Of a DNA stretch of 48,326 bases, positions 17,400-26,935 are shown piece by piece. The notes below the pieces were generated by a model. It was not told the DNA's origin. It saw nothing but the letters and a program-made list of their open reading frames with translations, and made no database searches. A program made the position numbers and the translations under genes. Position 1 is the stretch's first letter. Every line of letters begins with the position of its first letter. Source of the stretch: UBA6987 sp045616945 (GTDB lineage Bacteria > Bacillota > Clostridia > Lachnospirales > Lachnospiraceae); contig JAZLHR010000064.1 in the NCBI GenBank assembly GCA_045616945.1, forward strand, positions 1 to 48,326, read 5' to 3'.

Positions 17400-17460
17400 G
17401 CCTTTGCGGCGTTTTTCGGTGCAAAGGCTTTAGTGTTCTTTAAACAGATTTCTGTTTTTC
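17400..17460 (+). terminator. Attenuator-like hairpins between pilin and virD4
   Basis: GCCTTTGC (17400-17407) pairs with GCAAAGGC (17421-17428). A second small hairpin, AAACAG-ATTT-CTGTTT (17442-17457), is followed by a short T run. Both lie between the pilin stop and the virD4 start and could give partial termination, lowering expression of the channel genes relative to the pilin. Confidence 0.55.
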
Positions 17461-17496
17461 GGAAAATTGCTTTCCGGCGAAGAAGTAAGGGTTGTC

Positions 17497-19506
17497 ATGA
17501 AGAAGATAATAGAATGGATCAAAAGCGCAGGATCCTCTGTGGTCTTGTTATATTTTATGATCTTCGTGATTGGTTCCGGTCTGTTCGGCTTTGTTTTTCG
17601 AAGCCTGATCGACAGTCTTGGCTCGATCGTGAGGGGAGAAGGGCTTGTTTGGGACTTTTCCCTGATTACGAAAGGTTCGACCTGGGTCATGGGTTTTATT
17701 GCCATGGCTTTGCTTGTTGTACTTCTTTTCGCCGGAAAGGGTTTTTTCCGCAGGGATTTCGGACAGGGCATATTCCGGAATTCCAAGGGCGGGGACGTGG
17801 AGAGCGTGCTGGAAAACAGCCGCTTCATGTCGGACAAGGAACGCAACAAGTTCTTCCCCGCGTCGATCTATGACGAATTGGCCAAGTCGAAAAAGGACGG
17901 TGCGCCGGTACGGGCGGTCCTTAACAAAAAGGGGCAGTTGGAGATCAACTTCATGCCCGGCGCGCACGCGCTGGTCATCGGTTCCACCGGTTCCGGTAAA
18001 ACGACTACATTCATCAATCCCATGATCCAGCTGATTGCGGCGACGAACTGCGGCTCCAGCATGATCATGACGGACCCGAAGGGCGAGCTTTTCGACCTGC
18101 ACTCCAAGTTCCTGAACGAACGCGGCTACGAGGTTCTGGTGCTTGATCTCCGTGATACCTATTCCTCCTCGCGTTGGAATCCGCTGGATCCGATCTGGGA
18201 TATGTTCCAGGAGTATCAGCACAAGGGCGATCATATCGTTGCGCACCGGGACAGCATGGCGGATTACCCGGACCTTGTCCGTATGGACGGAGATCTTGAG
18301 CCGGAGGAATACTGGTGTGAGTGGGAAGGCAGGGCGTATGCCGATTTGGTCCACTGCCAGGACGACATTACTGTTGCCAAGCAGAAAATCTATGACGAGA
18401 TGTATGAGGACTTAAACGACCTCATTTCCGGTATTTGCCCGATCACGAACGAAAAGGATCCGCTCTGGGAAAAGGGCGCGCGGTCTATCGTTCTTGCGAC
18501 CTGTCTGGCCATGCTGGAGGACAGCACCGATTCGCAGCTTGGCATGACCAAGGAGAAATTCAATTTCTTCAACCTGAATAAGATCCTGACCAACAGTGAC
18601 AATAACTATGAGGCGTTAAAGAAGTATTTTGAGGGCCGCAGTCCGCTTTCGCAGGCTGTGACGCTGTCCCGCCAGGTGCTGGCGGCGGCGGATCAGACGC
18701 TTTCGAGCTATATGTCCATCACCTTTGATAAAATGACGCTGTTCAACGACCGCGGTATCTGCGGCCTGACCAGCGCCACCGACATTCACGCCGCACAGTT
18801 CGCGGACCGCCCGACGGCCCTGTTCTTAAAGATCCCCGATGAAAAGGATACGCGCCACGGACTGGCGTCTCTGTTCGTTCTGAGTATGTACAAGGCCCTG
18901 ATCAAGGTGGCCAGCGCCCGGGAAGACCTTTCCCTGCCGCGCAACGTTTACTTCATCATGGATGAGTTCGGCAATATGCCGAAGATCGAAAAGTTCGACA
19001 AAATGATCACCGTAGGCCGAAGCCGCAAGATCTGGTTCAACATGGTCGTGCAGAGCTATGCCCAGCTGAACAATATTTACGGCGAAAGCGTGGCCGACGT
19101 GGTCAAGTCCAACTGTGCCATGAAGATGTTCATCGGTTCCAACGATATCGGTACCTGCAAGGAGTTCTCCGAGCTCTGCGGCAACAAGACCGTGCGTACC
19201 GTAAGTACCTCCTCCAGCACCGGCTCGAAGGAGGGCGACGTCAACGTTTCCAATTCTCTGCAGACGCGTCCGCTGATCTATCCTTCTGAGCTGCAGAAGC
19301 TGAACAATAAGGTTTCCACGGGCAATGCGATTATTGTGTCTTTCGGCAACTTCCCGCTTAAGACCAAGTATACGCCTTCGTATAAGTGTCCGTTCTATAA
19401 GCTGGGCCGCATGGATATGACCACTTTCCGCTCTCACGTCTTTAAGGCGGAGGAAGTGGCGTATGATATCCTTGAGCGCAACCGTCTGATCCTGGGGGAG
19501 GAATAA
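17497..19506 (+). CDS. virD4: VirD4/TraG-family T4SS coupling ATPase
   Basis: The protein has 669 aa from the ATG at 17497 (TAAGG 6 bases upstream; a TTG further upstream is less likely). Two N-terminal membrane helices (VVLLYFMIFVIGSGLFGFVF and WVMGFIAMALLVVLLFAG) anchor a cytoplasmic hexameric ATPase. Walker A is GSTGSGKT (aa 162-169) and Walker B is YFIMDEFG (Asp489-Glu490). The segment between them, with DPLWEKGARSIVLATCLAMLED, matches the region that forms the all-alpha domain in this family. Coupling proteins select substrates (DNA-relaxase complexes or proteins) and feed them to the channel. Because no relaxase or other DNA-processing gene is in view, protein cargo is a real option here. 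The ribosome site of the next gene lies inside its last codons. Confidence 0.9.
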   Translation: MKKIIEWIKSAGSSVVLLYFMIFVIGSGLFGFVFRSLIDSLGSIVRGEGLVWDFSLITKGSTWVMGFIAMALLVVLLFAGKGFFRRDFGQGIFRNSKGGDVESVLENSRFMSDKERNKFFPASIYDELAKSKKDGAPVRAVLNKKGQLEINFMPGAHALVIGSTGSGKTTTFINPMIQLIAATNCGSSMIMTDPKGELFDLHSKFLNERGYEVLVLDLRDTYSSSRWNPLDPIWDMFQEYQHKGDHIVAHRDSMADYPDLVRMDGDLEPEEYWCEWEGRAYADLVHCQDDITVAKQKIYDEMYEDLNDLISGICPITNEKDPLWEKGARSIVLATCLAMLEDSTDSQLGMTKEKFNFFNLNKILTNSDNNYEALKKYFEGRSPLSQAVTLSRQVLAAADQTLSSYMSITFDKMTLFNDRGICGLTSATDIHAAQFADRPTALFLKIPDEKDTRHGLASLFVLSMYKALIKVASAREDLSLPRNVYFIMDEFGNMPKIEKFDKMITVGRSRKIWFNMVVQSYAQLNNIYGESVADVVKSNCAMKMFIGSNDIGTCKEFSELCGNKTVRTVSTSSSTGSKEGDVNVSNSLQTRPLIYPSELQKLNNKVSTGNAIIVSFGNFPLKTKYTPSYKCPFYKLGRMDMTTFRSHVFKAEEVAYDILERNRLILGEE

Positions 19507-19507
19507 G

Positions 19508-20407
19508 ATGAAAAGACGCACTTTCCTTCCCGCGATTTTATTATTGATAACGATCCTCATCGGCGCCGTGCCGGGTATTTTCGCACGGGCCGAAAACTAT
19601 ATTCCGGGGCAGGACGATCTGGAGACCCGGGTGCGCCTGAGCAGCATCGAGGTTTACGACAAAGAGACGGACCGATTCATCTTCGAAGTCGGCAGCGCCA
19701 AGGTCACCATGAACGTCCCTACGGGCATTGTGACCAAGGACGCGGTACAGGTGAGTATCCCCGCCGGACTGACTGCGAAGCTGTATAAGGATGGCAATCA
19801 GCTTATCCGGCCGGATTTCTCAAATATTGCCGAACCCGGCGGGTATATTCTGCTGCTGGGCAACGGCGGGGAGGTCTCGCTGGACTTTACGATCGTCGGA
19901 ACCTACAGCGGCAGCATAGGCCAGTACAATATGCCAGCCGGTTTTTCGGTGATCGAGGCCAAGCTGAACGGAAAGCCTTTTTCCACGGCGGAGACCGTGG
20001 TCGATATGAGGCAGGAAGGAAAGTATACGATTGACTACGGCTGTTCGTATATCGGCAAGACCTATCGCCTGGAGGTGGAGGCGGATTACACCGCTCCGGT
20101 ACTGACTTTTAACGGCCTGGAAAACAATTACGCGGAGGGCCCGGTGGAAATAATCTGCGCGGAGCCCGGCTGCACGGTCACGCTGACGCAGGACGGGAAG
20201 GAGATCGCGTTCCGTTCTCCGCTGACAAGTGCGGGGAATTATTCGGTAACCGTCAAGGACCCTGCCGGCAATTCCAATATATATCTTTTTACGATCGGGC
20301 TGTATTTTACACTGAACCATTTTACGGTGTTTCTGATTCTTGCCGCCATGATCCTGGCATTGGCGGTCTATATGTGGATTTCCCGCAAACGCCTGAGAAT
20401 ACGTTGA
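19508..20407 (+). CDS. Ig-like extracellular protein with C-terminal membrane anchor
   Basis: This 299-aa protein starts one base after the virD4 stop; GGGGGAGGA inside virD4 serves as ribosome site. A signal peptide (about aa 1-28, FLPAILLLITILIGAVPGIFARA) is followed by a beta-rich extracellular part, the last section of which (TAPVLTFNGLENNYAEGPV to VTVKDPAGN) looks like a bacterial Ig-like fold. One C-terminal helix (FTVFLILAAMILALAVYMWI) and a basic cytoplasmic tail follow. I do not recognise a named family. Tight coupling to virD4 and virB6 suggests an exposed channel accessory or pilus-base component, perhaps standing in for the VirB8/TcpC-type component, which is missing here. Confidence 0.75.
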   Translation: MKRRTFLPAILLLITILIGAVPGIFARAENYIPGQDDLETRVRLSSIEVYDKETDRFIFEVGSAKVTMNVPTGIVTKDAVQVSIPAGLTAKLYKDGNQLIRPDFSNIAEPGGYILLLGNGGEVSLDFTIVGTYSGSIGQYNMPAGFSVIEAKLNGKPFSTAETVVDMRQEGKYTIDYGCSYIGKTYRLEVEADYTAPVLTFNGLENNYAEGPVEIICAEPGCTVTLTQDGKEIAFRSPLTSAGNYSVTVKDPAGNSNIYLFTIGLYFTLNHFTVFLILAAMILALAVYMWISRKRLRIR

Positions 20408-20424
20408 ATCGGGAGGAATGAGTT

Positions 20425-22770
20425 TTGTTTGACTGGATAGGGGACCTGTTTGACGGGTTGATGGGTATTATTACGGACGCGATTTCATCCGCGCTCGGAA
20501 ACTTTATCGGCAAGCTGTGTTATTACGTTGTATCCGCGGGCCTCAAGATCGTTGAGGTCGTATACCGGTTTTTCGGGGTGTTTTCCGGCGGAACGACCGT
20601 AAAATATCAGGAATCGGATAAATTTCTGGTAGATGTTTTTTTCGGCAACAGCAGGATCAATCAGGTCTACTGGGGCATGGCGCTGATCGGCTTTGTCATT
20701 ATTATTGCGGTTACGATCGTGGCCGTGATAAAAAAGAGCTTTGATTCCGACGGCAAGGAACAGCGCTCGCTCGGGACCATCCTGATGGATGCAGGGCGAA
20801 GCGGCCTTACCATTCTGCTCATTTCCTTTGCGATGACGGCGGTCCTCAATCTGACCAACGTGCTGATCGGCCGCATAACCTATCTTTTCAATAATGCCGG
20901 CAGTCTTGACACACCGCTTTATATGGAGTTTTCGGACGAGCAATTCGCCGCGATGGCCCGAATATACAATACCGTAGGAAATTATTCGCTGAACGGCTCT
21001 TATAACAGCCGCTATAATTTGAACAGCTGCTACAACGAGATCCGGGAGGATCTGTACATGCTGCAGGAGGATATGGTCTTCGACTTCAGCTACGATACCT
21101 CGGAGGGGGAGACCTGGCAGTCCATGCTGGCCAAGCTGGACCGGGCGGGAGACCCAAGTGTCGAGCACAGTCTGGAGATCTATGATTCCAGCTCGGCTGT
21201 GATCCTGGAAATGATGGAGGTCATGCGCACCAACAAGAGCTTTTATCCGGTGCAGAGCGTGACCAACTCGACCTGGGGAGGGCAGGACGGAGACGTATCC
21301 ATTGACCGCATCCTGTTCCTGATGGGAACCCTGAGCGCAGCTCGGAACAGCCGTTTCAACAAGGACGCGCAGATCACGGACGGCCTCAGAGGCGCTTATT
21401 ACCGCGGAGAAAAGAATATTTACAGCTTTGATCAGGTGACGAGTGATTTCAATACCGGCCTCGTGGGCATTCAGTATGTAACGATCGTGCTTGCGGGATG
21501 GTTTACTTTAAAGAGCCTCTTCCTGTGCATCATGAACTGCATCGCCCGTATTTTCAATCTGCTGGGGCTGTATATCATTGCTCCCCCCATCGCCGGCCTC
21601 AAGGCGCTGGACGGCGGCGCGATGTTCAAGCAGTGGGTGCAGGCCGCTACAATCCAGATGTTCAATATTTTCGGGGCCATCATACCGATGCGCCTCGTAA
21701 TCCTCTTTATCCCGATCATTTTAAGCGGAGATCTGGTATTCTTCTCCAGCGTCACGCTGAATATAATGGCGAAGGTTGTCATGATCGTGGCCGGTCTGGA
21801 AGCCGCCGAAAAATTCGGGGAGGTCATTACCGGTATTCTGGCGGGCGCAAGCGGTATGGCAGCGATGAAGGCCGGCGATATGTCCAATATGGCTTCCGGT
21901 GCGGCGAGCGCCTTAAAGGGCGGCGCTGCGGCCGCCTTGGGCGGCGCTGCGAAAGTCGGCAAAGGCATGTGGAATCACTCCACGCTGGGCGCCGGTGTAA
22001 ACAAGGGCGTGAAGGCCGCCGGCAAGGCAATCAAGGGCAGTACCCTCGGGAAGTTTGCCGGTGTAGCCGCGAAAAACGGCCTTTTAGGTGCGGTAATTCC
22101 TTTCGGCGGAAAGGGAACCTCTGCCTGGAGCAAGTTTAAGAAAGAAGAGGCGAAGAAAGAAAAAGAAGCCGCTGAAAAGAAAGATCTTGACAAGCGCAGG
22201 GAGCGTGTGGCTTTGGCCAAGCTGGAACGGGATGAGAAGAAGCTCGGTCTGGCTCCCCGAAAGCTTGCCAGCAGCGGAGATAATTTCCAGAAGCTAAGCA
22301 GCTCGTCATCGGATACTGAACAGCAGGACCCAAACAGTAACCCTCCGCAGGGAGGGGACGGCGGTCCGATAAGCGAGCAAAAGCTGAACCAGCCGGCGGA
22401 TCAGCAGGACCCAAACGATAACCCTCCGCAGGGAGGGGACGGCGGTCCGATAAGCGAGCAAAAGCTGAACCAGCCGGCGGATCAGCAGGATCCGAACGAT
22501 AATCCTCCGCAGGGAGGGGACGGCGGTCCGATAAGCGAACAAAAGCTGAACCAGCCGGTGGATCAGCAGGATCCAAACGGTAACCCCCCGCAGGGGGGAC
22601 CTAATCCGCCGGGCGGGCAGAAGCTGAATCAGTCGGTCCAGGCGGGCGGCGAAGGAAGCGAAGCGTTAAACAGTGTCCGGAACTTTAATCAGAGAAACCC
22701 TTACGCAAGAAGAGGCGGCGTATATAAGAAGGCCTCGTCCTCTTCAAATCCGGAAAAGCTGAACAAATAA
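20425..22770 (+). CDS. TrbL/VirB6-like polytopic T4SS channel protein with repetitive tail
   Basis: The protein has 781 aa. It starts with TTG at 20425, 8 bases after GGGAGG; the ATG at 20418 is out of frame and stops at once. Several N-terminal membrane helices, a soluble extracellular loop (about aa 170-330), then a cluster of helices (LFLCIMNCIARIFNLLGLY, VILFIPIILSGDLVFF) and a Gly/Ala-rich stretch (GILAGASGMAAMKAG) match the TrbL/VirB6 layout of inner-membrane channel proteins. The cytoplasmic C-terminal 250 aa are charged and end in four 27-residue repeats (QQDPNDNPPQGGDGG type). Repetitive tails of this length are not part of the usual core and may bind VirD4, VirB4 or cargo. It lies between the Ig-like protein and virB4. 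Confidence 0.82.
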   Translation: MFDWIGDLFDGLMGIITDAISSALGNFIGKLCYYVVSAGLKIVEVVYRFFGVFSGGTTVKYQESDKFLVDVFFGNSRINQVYWGMALIGFVIIIAVTIVAVIKKSFDSDGKEQRSLGTILMDAGRSGLTILLISFAMTAVLNLTNVLIGRITYLFNNAGSLDTPLYMEFSDEQFAAMARIYNTVGNYSLNGSYNSRYNLNSCYNEIREDLYMLQEDMVFDFSYDTSEGETWQSMLAKLDRAGDPSVEHSLEIYDSSSAVILEMMEVMRTNKSFYPVQSVTNSTWGGQDGDVSIDRILFLMGTLSAARNSRFNKDAQITDGLRGAYYRGEKNIYSFDQVTSDFNTGLVGIQYVTIVLAGWFTLKSLFLCIMNCIARIFNLLGLYIIAPPIAGLKALDGGAMFKQWVQAATIQMFNIFGAIIPMRLVILFIPIILSGDLVFFSSVTLNIMAKVVMIVAGLEAAEKFGEVITGILAGASGMAAMKAGDMSNMASGAASALKGGAAAALGGAAKVGKGMWNHSTLGAGVNKGVKAAGKAIKGSTLGKFAGVAAKNGLLGAVIPFGGKGTSAWSKFKKEEAKKEKEAAEKKDLDKRRERVALAKLERDEKKLGLAPRKLASSGDNFQKLSSSSSDTEQQDPNSNPPQGGDGGPISEQKLNQPADQQDPNDNPPQGGDGGPISEQKLNQPADQQDPNDNPPQGGDGGPISEQKLNQPVDQQDPNGNPPQGGPNPPGGQKLNQSVQAGGEGSEALNSVRNFNQRNPYARRGGVYKKASSSSNPEKLNK
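22321..22637 (+). repeat. 81-bp tandem repeat in the virB6-like gene
   Basis: Three near-identical 81-bp units start at 22321, 22402 and 22483, and a fourth diverged unit starts at 22564. Each encodes 27 residues beginning QQDPN and ending LNQPAD. Units 1 and 2 differ at only a couple of bases, which points to recent expansion. Confidence 0.95.
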
Positions 22771-22825
22771 CACGGAAGCATGCGGAAAAGGAACATAACA
22801 GAGGAAAGGAAGCAGGAGTCAGGAT

Positions 22826-25800
22826 ATGCGTCTGATACCAGGCAAGACAAAAGTTCAGATAGAGCTCTTCAAGGGAATAACCCTGGCGGACGTTGTCATC
22901 GGCATTGTCTCTGCGGCCGTTCTCGTGTTTGTGATGCTCTCCGATATCGCCGGAAAGGGTTACTGGGCGATCGGTTTTGCGCTGATTGCGGTCTTTCTTC
23001 TGGTGCGGATCGACGAACCGAATTACGTTTATTTGCTGCGGGTGTTCCGTCATCTTGCCTATAGGCACAGGTTTACCCGTAAGGAGAGCGATGAGGAACT
23101 TCTGGCACGGAACCCGGAGTACGTCCCGGAGCAGGCTGAAGATGCGGAGCCGGCAGATTCCGAAGCGTTCCCGGATGAGCCGGACCCTTATGCGGACGAA
23201 ACGGAAGCGGAGCGGAAAAAGCGTCTGAAGGCCGAGCGGAAAAGAGACGACAGGATCCTTAAGGATAAAACGGTCAGCAAAGAAGAAAAGGATGCGATCT
23301 GGCTGAAGCGCGCGCAGCAGAGTGCTGCGAAAAAGCAGAGCAAAGTAAAAAAGGGCGCATCGAAAAAGGGCTGTGATATGTCCGAAATCATCGGCTTTAC
23401 CCGTATTGCGGACAGTACGATCGAGTACGGCGGAGAGTATTTCGGCGCCGTGATCGAGATCCCTCCGGTGGAGTTCCGTTTCTTTTCGGCTTATCGTCGG
23501 GCCAATTCCATTGAAAATTCGTTGGGGCGCGTGCTGCGTTCCATTCCGGCGGATCTTTCCGCGAATATCGTTAAGCTGGAACGGCCTATTCTCTTTGAGG
23601 GACAGCTTGACAAAGAGCACGATCGCATGGACGCGCTGCGAAGCGCCTACGAAAGCGGTGTGCTGCGCGAGGAGGAATTTAAGGCCCGTGCGGATGTGCT
23701 GCTCTCACGCTACGACGAGGAATGGCAGCTCTGCAATGACAATAAAGTCATTGAATCCTTCTACTATCTGGTCCTTTACAACAGCGACAGGACCCAGCTG
23801 AATATCGCGGTCAATCAGGCGGTTCAGACGCTGGCTCAGGGCGAAATGAAAGCCCGGCGTTTGGACACGAAGGAGTTGGCTGTTTTTCTGAAATATTCTA
23901 ACAGCATCGACTTTGACGAGCATGAGGCAGACTATATCCTCCCCGAGGATCTGACAAAGTGGGCCCAGCCGAGCGATATTAATTTCCAGAGTAAGACCAC
24001 GGTGGTGAACGGTATCGTTTCGCATAACCTCCGCGTGATTGCCTATCCCTCGGAGGTGGACGACGCCTGGCTGGCTTCGCTGATGACGATCCCGGCCACC
24101 AAGGTCGTTCTCAAATGCAAGCCGATGGAGCGGGGCAAGGCCCTGCGGAGCATCGACCGTTCCCTGCAGGAGCTGCGCGGTCAGTATATGGCCACAGGCA
24201 TCGATTCCAAGCGTATGGAGATCAGTGAGCATATCGAAACGCTGAATACGCTGCTGGCCATGCTGCAGGGCGAAAATGAAGTGCTGCTGGAAGTCAATAT
24301 CTTTATCACGGCCTATGATGCTATGCTGACTCATGACCAGCTCAACCCGGATCTGGCGAGTGAGCTTTCCGCGGTACGCAACCTGAAGCGGACCGTGCGC
24401 CGTCATTTCCAGGAACACGGTCTCCGGCTGAACGGCCTGGATTTCGATCAGGTGAACGGATTCATCGGCGCGCAGATCAATGCCTGGGACCCTTACGAAA
24501 AAACGGGCCGCGGCATTCCGAGCAATACGGTGGCTGCCTGCTATCCCTGGATCTTCGCCACGATCTGCGACCGCAGCGGCATCAAGCTGGGCGAGGCAGG
24601 GGGCGTTCCGGTATTCATTGATTTCTTCCGGCGCGACAGCGAACGCGTAAACTCCAATATGGTCATCGTCGGCAAGTCCGGTTCCGGTAAATCCTACGCA
24701 ACCAAATCGCTGCTGGCCAATCTGGCGGCGGACGATGCCAAGATCTTTATTCTGGACCCCGAAAATGAATATACCGAGCTGGCCGCAAACCTGCACGGCA
24801 AGTTCATCAATGTCGGAAATGCCCAGCAGGGCCGCATGAATCCCTTCCACATCATCACGGCGCTGGACGATGACGAAGAAGGCGGGGCGACCGGCAGCTA
24901 TGCGACGCATCTGCAGTTCCTGGAGGAATTCTTCCGCCAGATCCTGCCGGAATGCGACAAGGAATCACTGGAATATCTTAATTCCATCATCGACCGGGTG
25001 TATCTGAACAAGAATATTTCGGATGGCACCAATTTAAGCGCACTTTCGCCGGAGGATTATCCGACCTTTGACGATCTTTACGACGCGATCCTCACGGAAT
25101 TCCAGTCGACCGACAATGAATACATCCACAGTATGCTGCGTACGCTGATCAACTATATCGGCAAGTTTTCCGCCGGCGGCCGAAACGCCAACATCTGGAA
25201 CGGGCCGAGTACGATCACGACGGAGGAGAACTTCACGGTATTCAACTTCCAGAGCCTGCTGGCGAACCGCAACGGCGCGATCGCCAATGCGCAGATGCTG
25301 CTGGTGCTTAAGTATATCGACAACGAGATCATTAAAAACCGCGACTACAATACGCGCAACCATGCTTCCCGGAAGATCGTGGTGGTCATCGATGAGGCCC
25401 ACGTTTTCATCGACACCAAGTATCCGGCAGCGCTGGATTTCATGTTCCAGCTGGCAAAACGTATCCGTAAGTATAACGGTATGCAGATCGTTATTACGCA
25501 GAATATCAAGGACTTTGTGGGCAGCGAGGAGCTTGCACGAAAGTCCGCCGCTATCATCAATGCCTGCCAGTACAGTTTTATTTTCGCGCTGGCGCCGAAT
25601 GATATGGATGATCTGTGTAAGCTGTATGAAAAATCAGGCGGCATCAATGAGAGCGAGCAGGAGGAGATCGTTTCTGCTCCGCGGGGACAGGCCTTTACCA
25701 TCCTGTCACCGCAGAGCCGTTCCTCATTCCGCGTAGCCGTGCCGCAGTCCGTGATCCGTATGTTTGAGGATCGCGACTATCAAAATGCGCATTTTTCCGG

Positions 25801-26920
25801 CGAAGGCGGCGAGGCTGCCTGGAAGGAACTGATCGGCGAAAGCCGGGCGATCCATGAAGAAGCCAGGAATGCGCAGAAGAAGCTGCTTTTGACGCAGGAG
25901 GGTGCCTTCTCCGAACAGTCTCAGCGCCGCAAGGTCAGTTTCCTGGAAATGGATGCGGCGGAATTTGAGCGGGAGCTGCGGGAAGAGGAACAGAAGACCG
26001 CCGCGGCGCAGAAATCTTCCGTGACATTTACCGAAGAGGATTCCGAAACGGTACTCATGACCGGCGAAGAAACGCCTGCCGCGGCAGCGTCCTTACAGCC
26101 GGCCGCATCGGTCAGGCCTGTTTACGCGGCGGCGCCGCCGCAGGAGGACCTTACCGCCAGTATCCTGATGGACAAGCTCAGCCAGTTCTCCTTTGAGGCC
26201 ATGCGTGAAGAGGTACGCCGTTCCGTGCAGCGTGAGCTTGAGGAAAAGCTCGGCGGAATCCAGCAGACGGCTCCGGTCTACGCCGGAACAGACGGTGCCG
26301 CAGAGCTTTCGGAGGAGAGTGAAAGTGCGGCTGAGGGCGCATTCAGTCCGGAAGGTCTTCTGTCCGATATCGCCGATGAAACGCCGGAGAGCACTGAGGA
26401 GAGCGATGACTCTGACCTCGGTTCGTTCGATTTCTACAGGTTTTTTGCCGGGAACGAAGGAGGAGAAACGGAGAATACGGAAGAGAGCGAAGGCTCCGGT
26501 CTCGGCGCGTTCGATTTCTCCGGGCTTTTTGCCGGAGACGAAGGAGAAAAAGCGGAGAATACGGAAGAAAGAGAAGATTCCGGCCTCGGCGCGTTCGATC
26601 TGTCTGCGCTGCTTGAGTCTCTCGGGGAGAGCGATGAGCAGGATGAGGAGGAAAGCAGCTCCGGTACTGCGATCGGCAGCATCTTTAATGAGGATGCCAT
26701 GCGTATGCTTGCCGAGGAAAGGGCTGAGGCAGATAAAGACACGGAAGAGGCAGATGGAGACGCGGAAGATGATTTTGATCTTGTTTCCATGCTGATGGAA
26801 CAGGCAACGAGCTCTGCGGAATTCACGGCCTTTGAACTGATGAAGGAGTACGGAGAAAACAAGATGGAGATCAACCTGACAGATCTGATCAAATACAATC
26901 AGAGCAAAAAAGTGGGCTGA
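22826..26920 (+). CDS. virB4: VirB4 ATPase with N-terminal PrgI/VirB3-like membrane domain and acidic repeat tail
   Basis: The protein has 1364 aa; AGGAG lies 7 bases before the ATG. The first 80 residues (MRLIPGKTKVQIELFKGITL and two membrane helices) resemble the small PrgI/VirB3-type membrane protein, here joined to the ATPase. A charged linker (aa 90-185) leads to the VirB4 N-domain and the ATPase, with Walker A GKSGSGKS (aa 616-623) and Walker B VVVIDEAHVF (Asp856-Glu857). VirB4 proteins power pilus assembly and substrate transfer at the cytoplasmic face. About 350 extra residues follow the ATPase: an Ala/Gln-rich region, three 28-residue acidic repeats (LGAFDFSGLFAGDEG type, about aa 1198-1280) and a final helical segment. 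This tail is unusual and may be a docking platform. Confidence 0.9.
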   Translation: MRLIPGKTKVQIELFKGITLADVVIGIVSAAVLVFVMLSDIAGKGYWAIGFALIAVFLLVRIDEPNYVYLLRVFRHLAYRHRFTRKESDEELLARNPEYVPEQAEDAEPADSEAFPDEPDPYADETEAERKKRLKAERKRDDRILKDKTVSKEEKDAIWLKRAQQSAAKKQSKVKKGASKKGCDMSEIIGFTRIADSTIEYGGEYFGAVIEIPPVEFRFFSAYRRANSIENSLGRVLRSIPADLSANIVKLERPILFEGQLDKEHDRMDALRSAYESGVLREEEFKARADVLLSRYDEEWQLCNDNKVIESFYYLVLYNSDRTQLNIAVNQAVQTLAQGEMKARRLDTKELAVFLKYSNSIDFDEHEADYILPEDLTKWAQPSDINFQSKTTVVNGIVSHNLRVIAYPSEVDDAWLASLMTIPATKVVLKCKPMERGKALRSIDRSLQELRGQYMATGIDSKRMEISEHIETLNTLLAMLQGENEVLLEVNIFITAYDAMLTHDQLNPDLASELSAVRNLKRTVRRHFQEHGLRLNGLDFDQVNGFIGAQINAWDPYEKTGRGIPSNTVAACYPWIFATICDRSGIKLGEAGGVPVFIDFFRRDSERVNSNMVIVGKSGSGKSYATKSLLANLAADDAKIFILDPENEYTELAANLHGKFINVGNAQQGRMNPFHIITALDDDEEGGATGSYATHLQFLEEFFRQILPECDKESLEYLNSIIDRVYLNKNISDGTNLSALSPEDYPTFDDLYDAILTEFQSTDNEYIHSMLRTLINYIGKFSAGGRNANIWNGPSTITTEENFTVFNFQSLLANRNGAIANAQMLLVLKYIDNEIIKNRDYNTRNHASRKIVVVIDEAHVFIDTKYPAALDFMFQLAKRIRKYNGMQIVITQNIKDFVGSEELARKSAAIINACQYSFIFALAPNDMDDLCKLYEKSGGINESEQEEIVSAPRGQAFTILSPQSRSSFRVAVPQSVIRMFEDRDYQNAHFSGEGGEAAWKELIGESRAIHEEARNAQKKLLLTQEGAFSEQSQRRKVSFLEMDAAEFERELREEEQKTAAAQKSSVTFTEEDSETVLMTGEETPAAAASLQPAASVRPVYAAAPPQEDLTASILMDKLSQFSFEAMREEVRRSVQRELEEKLGGIQQTAPVYAGTDGAAELSEESESAAEGAFSPEGLLSDIADETPESTEESDDSDLGSFDFYRFFAGNEGGETENTEESEGSGLGAFDFSGLFAGDEGEKAENTEEREDSGLGAFDLSALLESLGESDEQDEEESSSGTAIGSIFNEDAMRMLAEERAEADKDTEEADGDAEDDFDLVSMLMEQATSSAEFTAFELMKEYGENKMEINLTDLIKYNQSKKVG
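26407..26640 (+). repeat. 84-bp acidic repeats in virB4
   Basis: Three copies of a CTCGGnnCGTTCGAT core lie at 26417, 26501 and 26585, exactly 84 bases apart. They encode repeats with the pattern LG(A/S)FD(F/L) followed by Glu/Asp-rich spacers. The hydrophobic F/L clusters in an acidic background look like short linear binding motifs. Confidence 0.85.
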
Positions 26921-26935
26921 TCGGAAAGGAACGGT

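Noticed and set aside
22321..22637. Regular repeats considered as a CRISPR array
   Set aside because: Whole 81-bp units repeat without unique spacers and remain in frame within the virB6-like gene.
23705..24910. 401-codon minus-strand frame
   Set aside because: It lies wholly inside the conserved VirB4 ATPase gene on the plus strand and shows no protein-like features.
16963..26920. Interpretation as an ordinary integrative conjugative element
   Set aside because: No relaxase, integrase, excisionase, replication gene or attachment-site repeat is visible in the window, and the right flank is core metabolism. The open left edge means this is not fully excluded.
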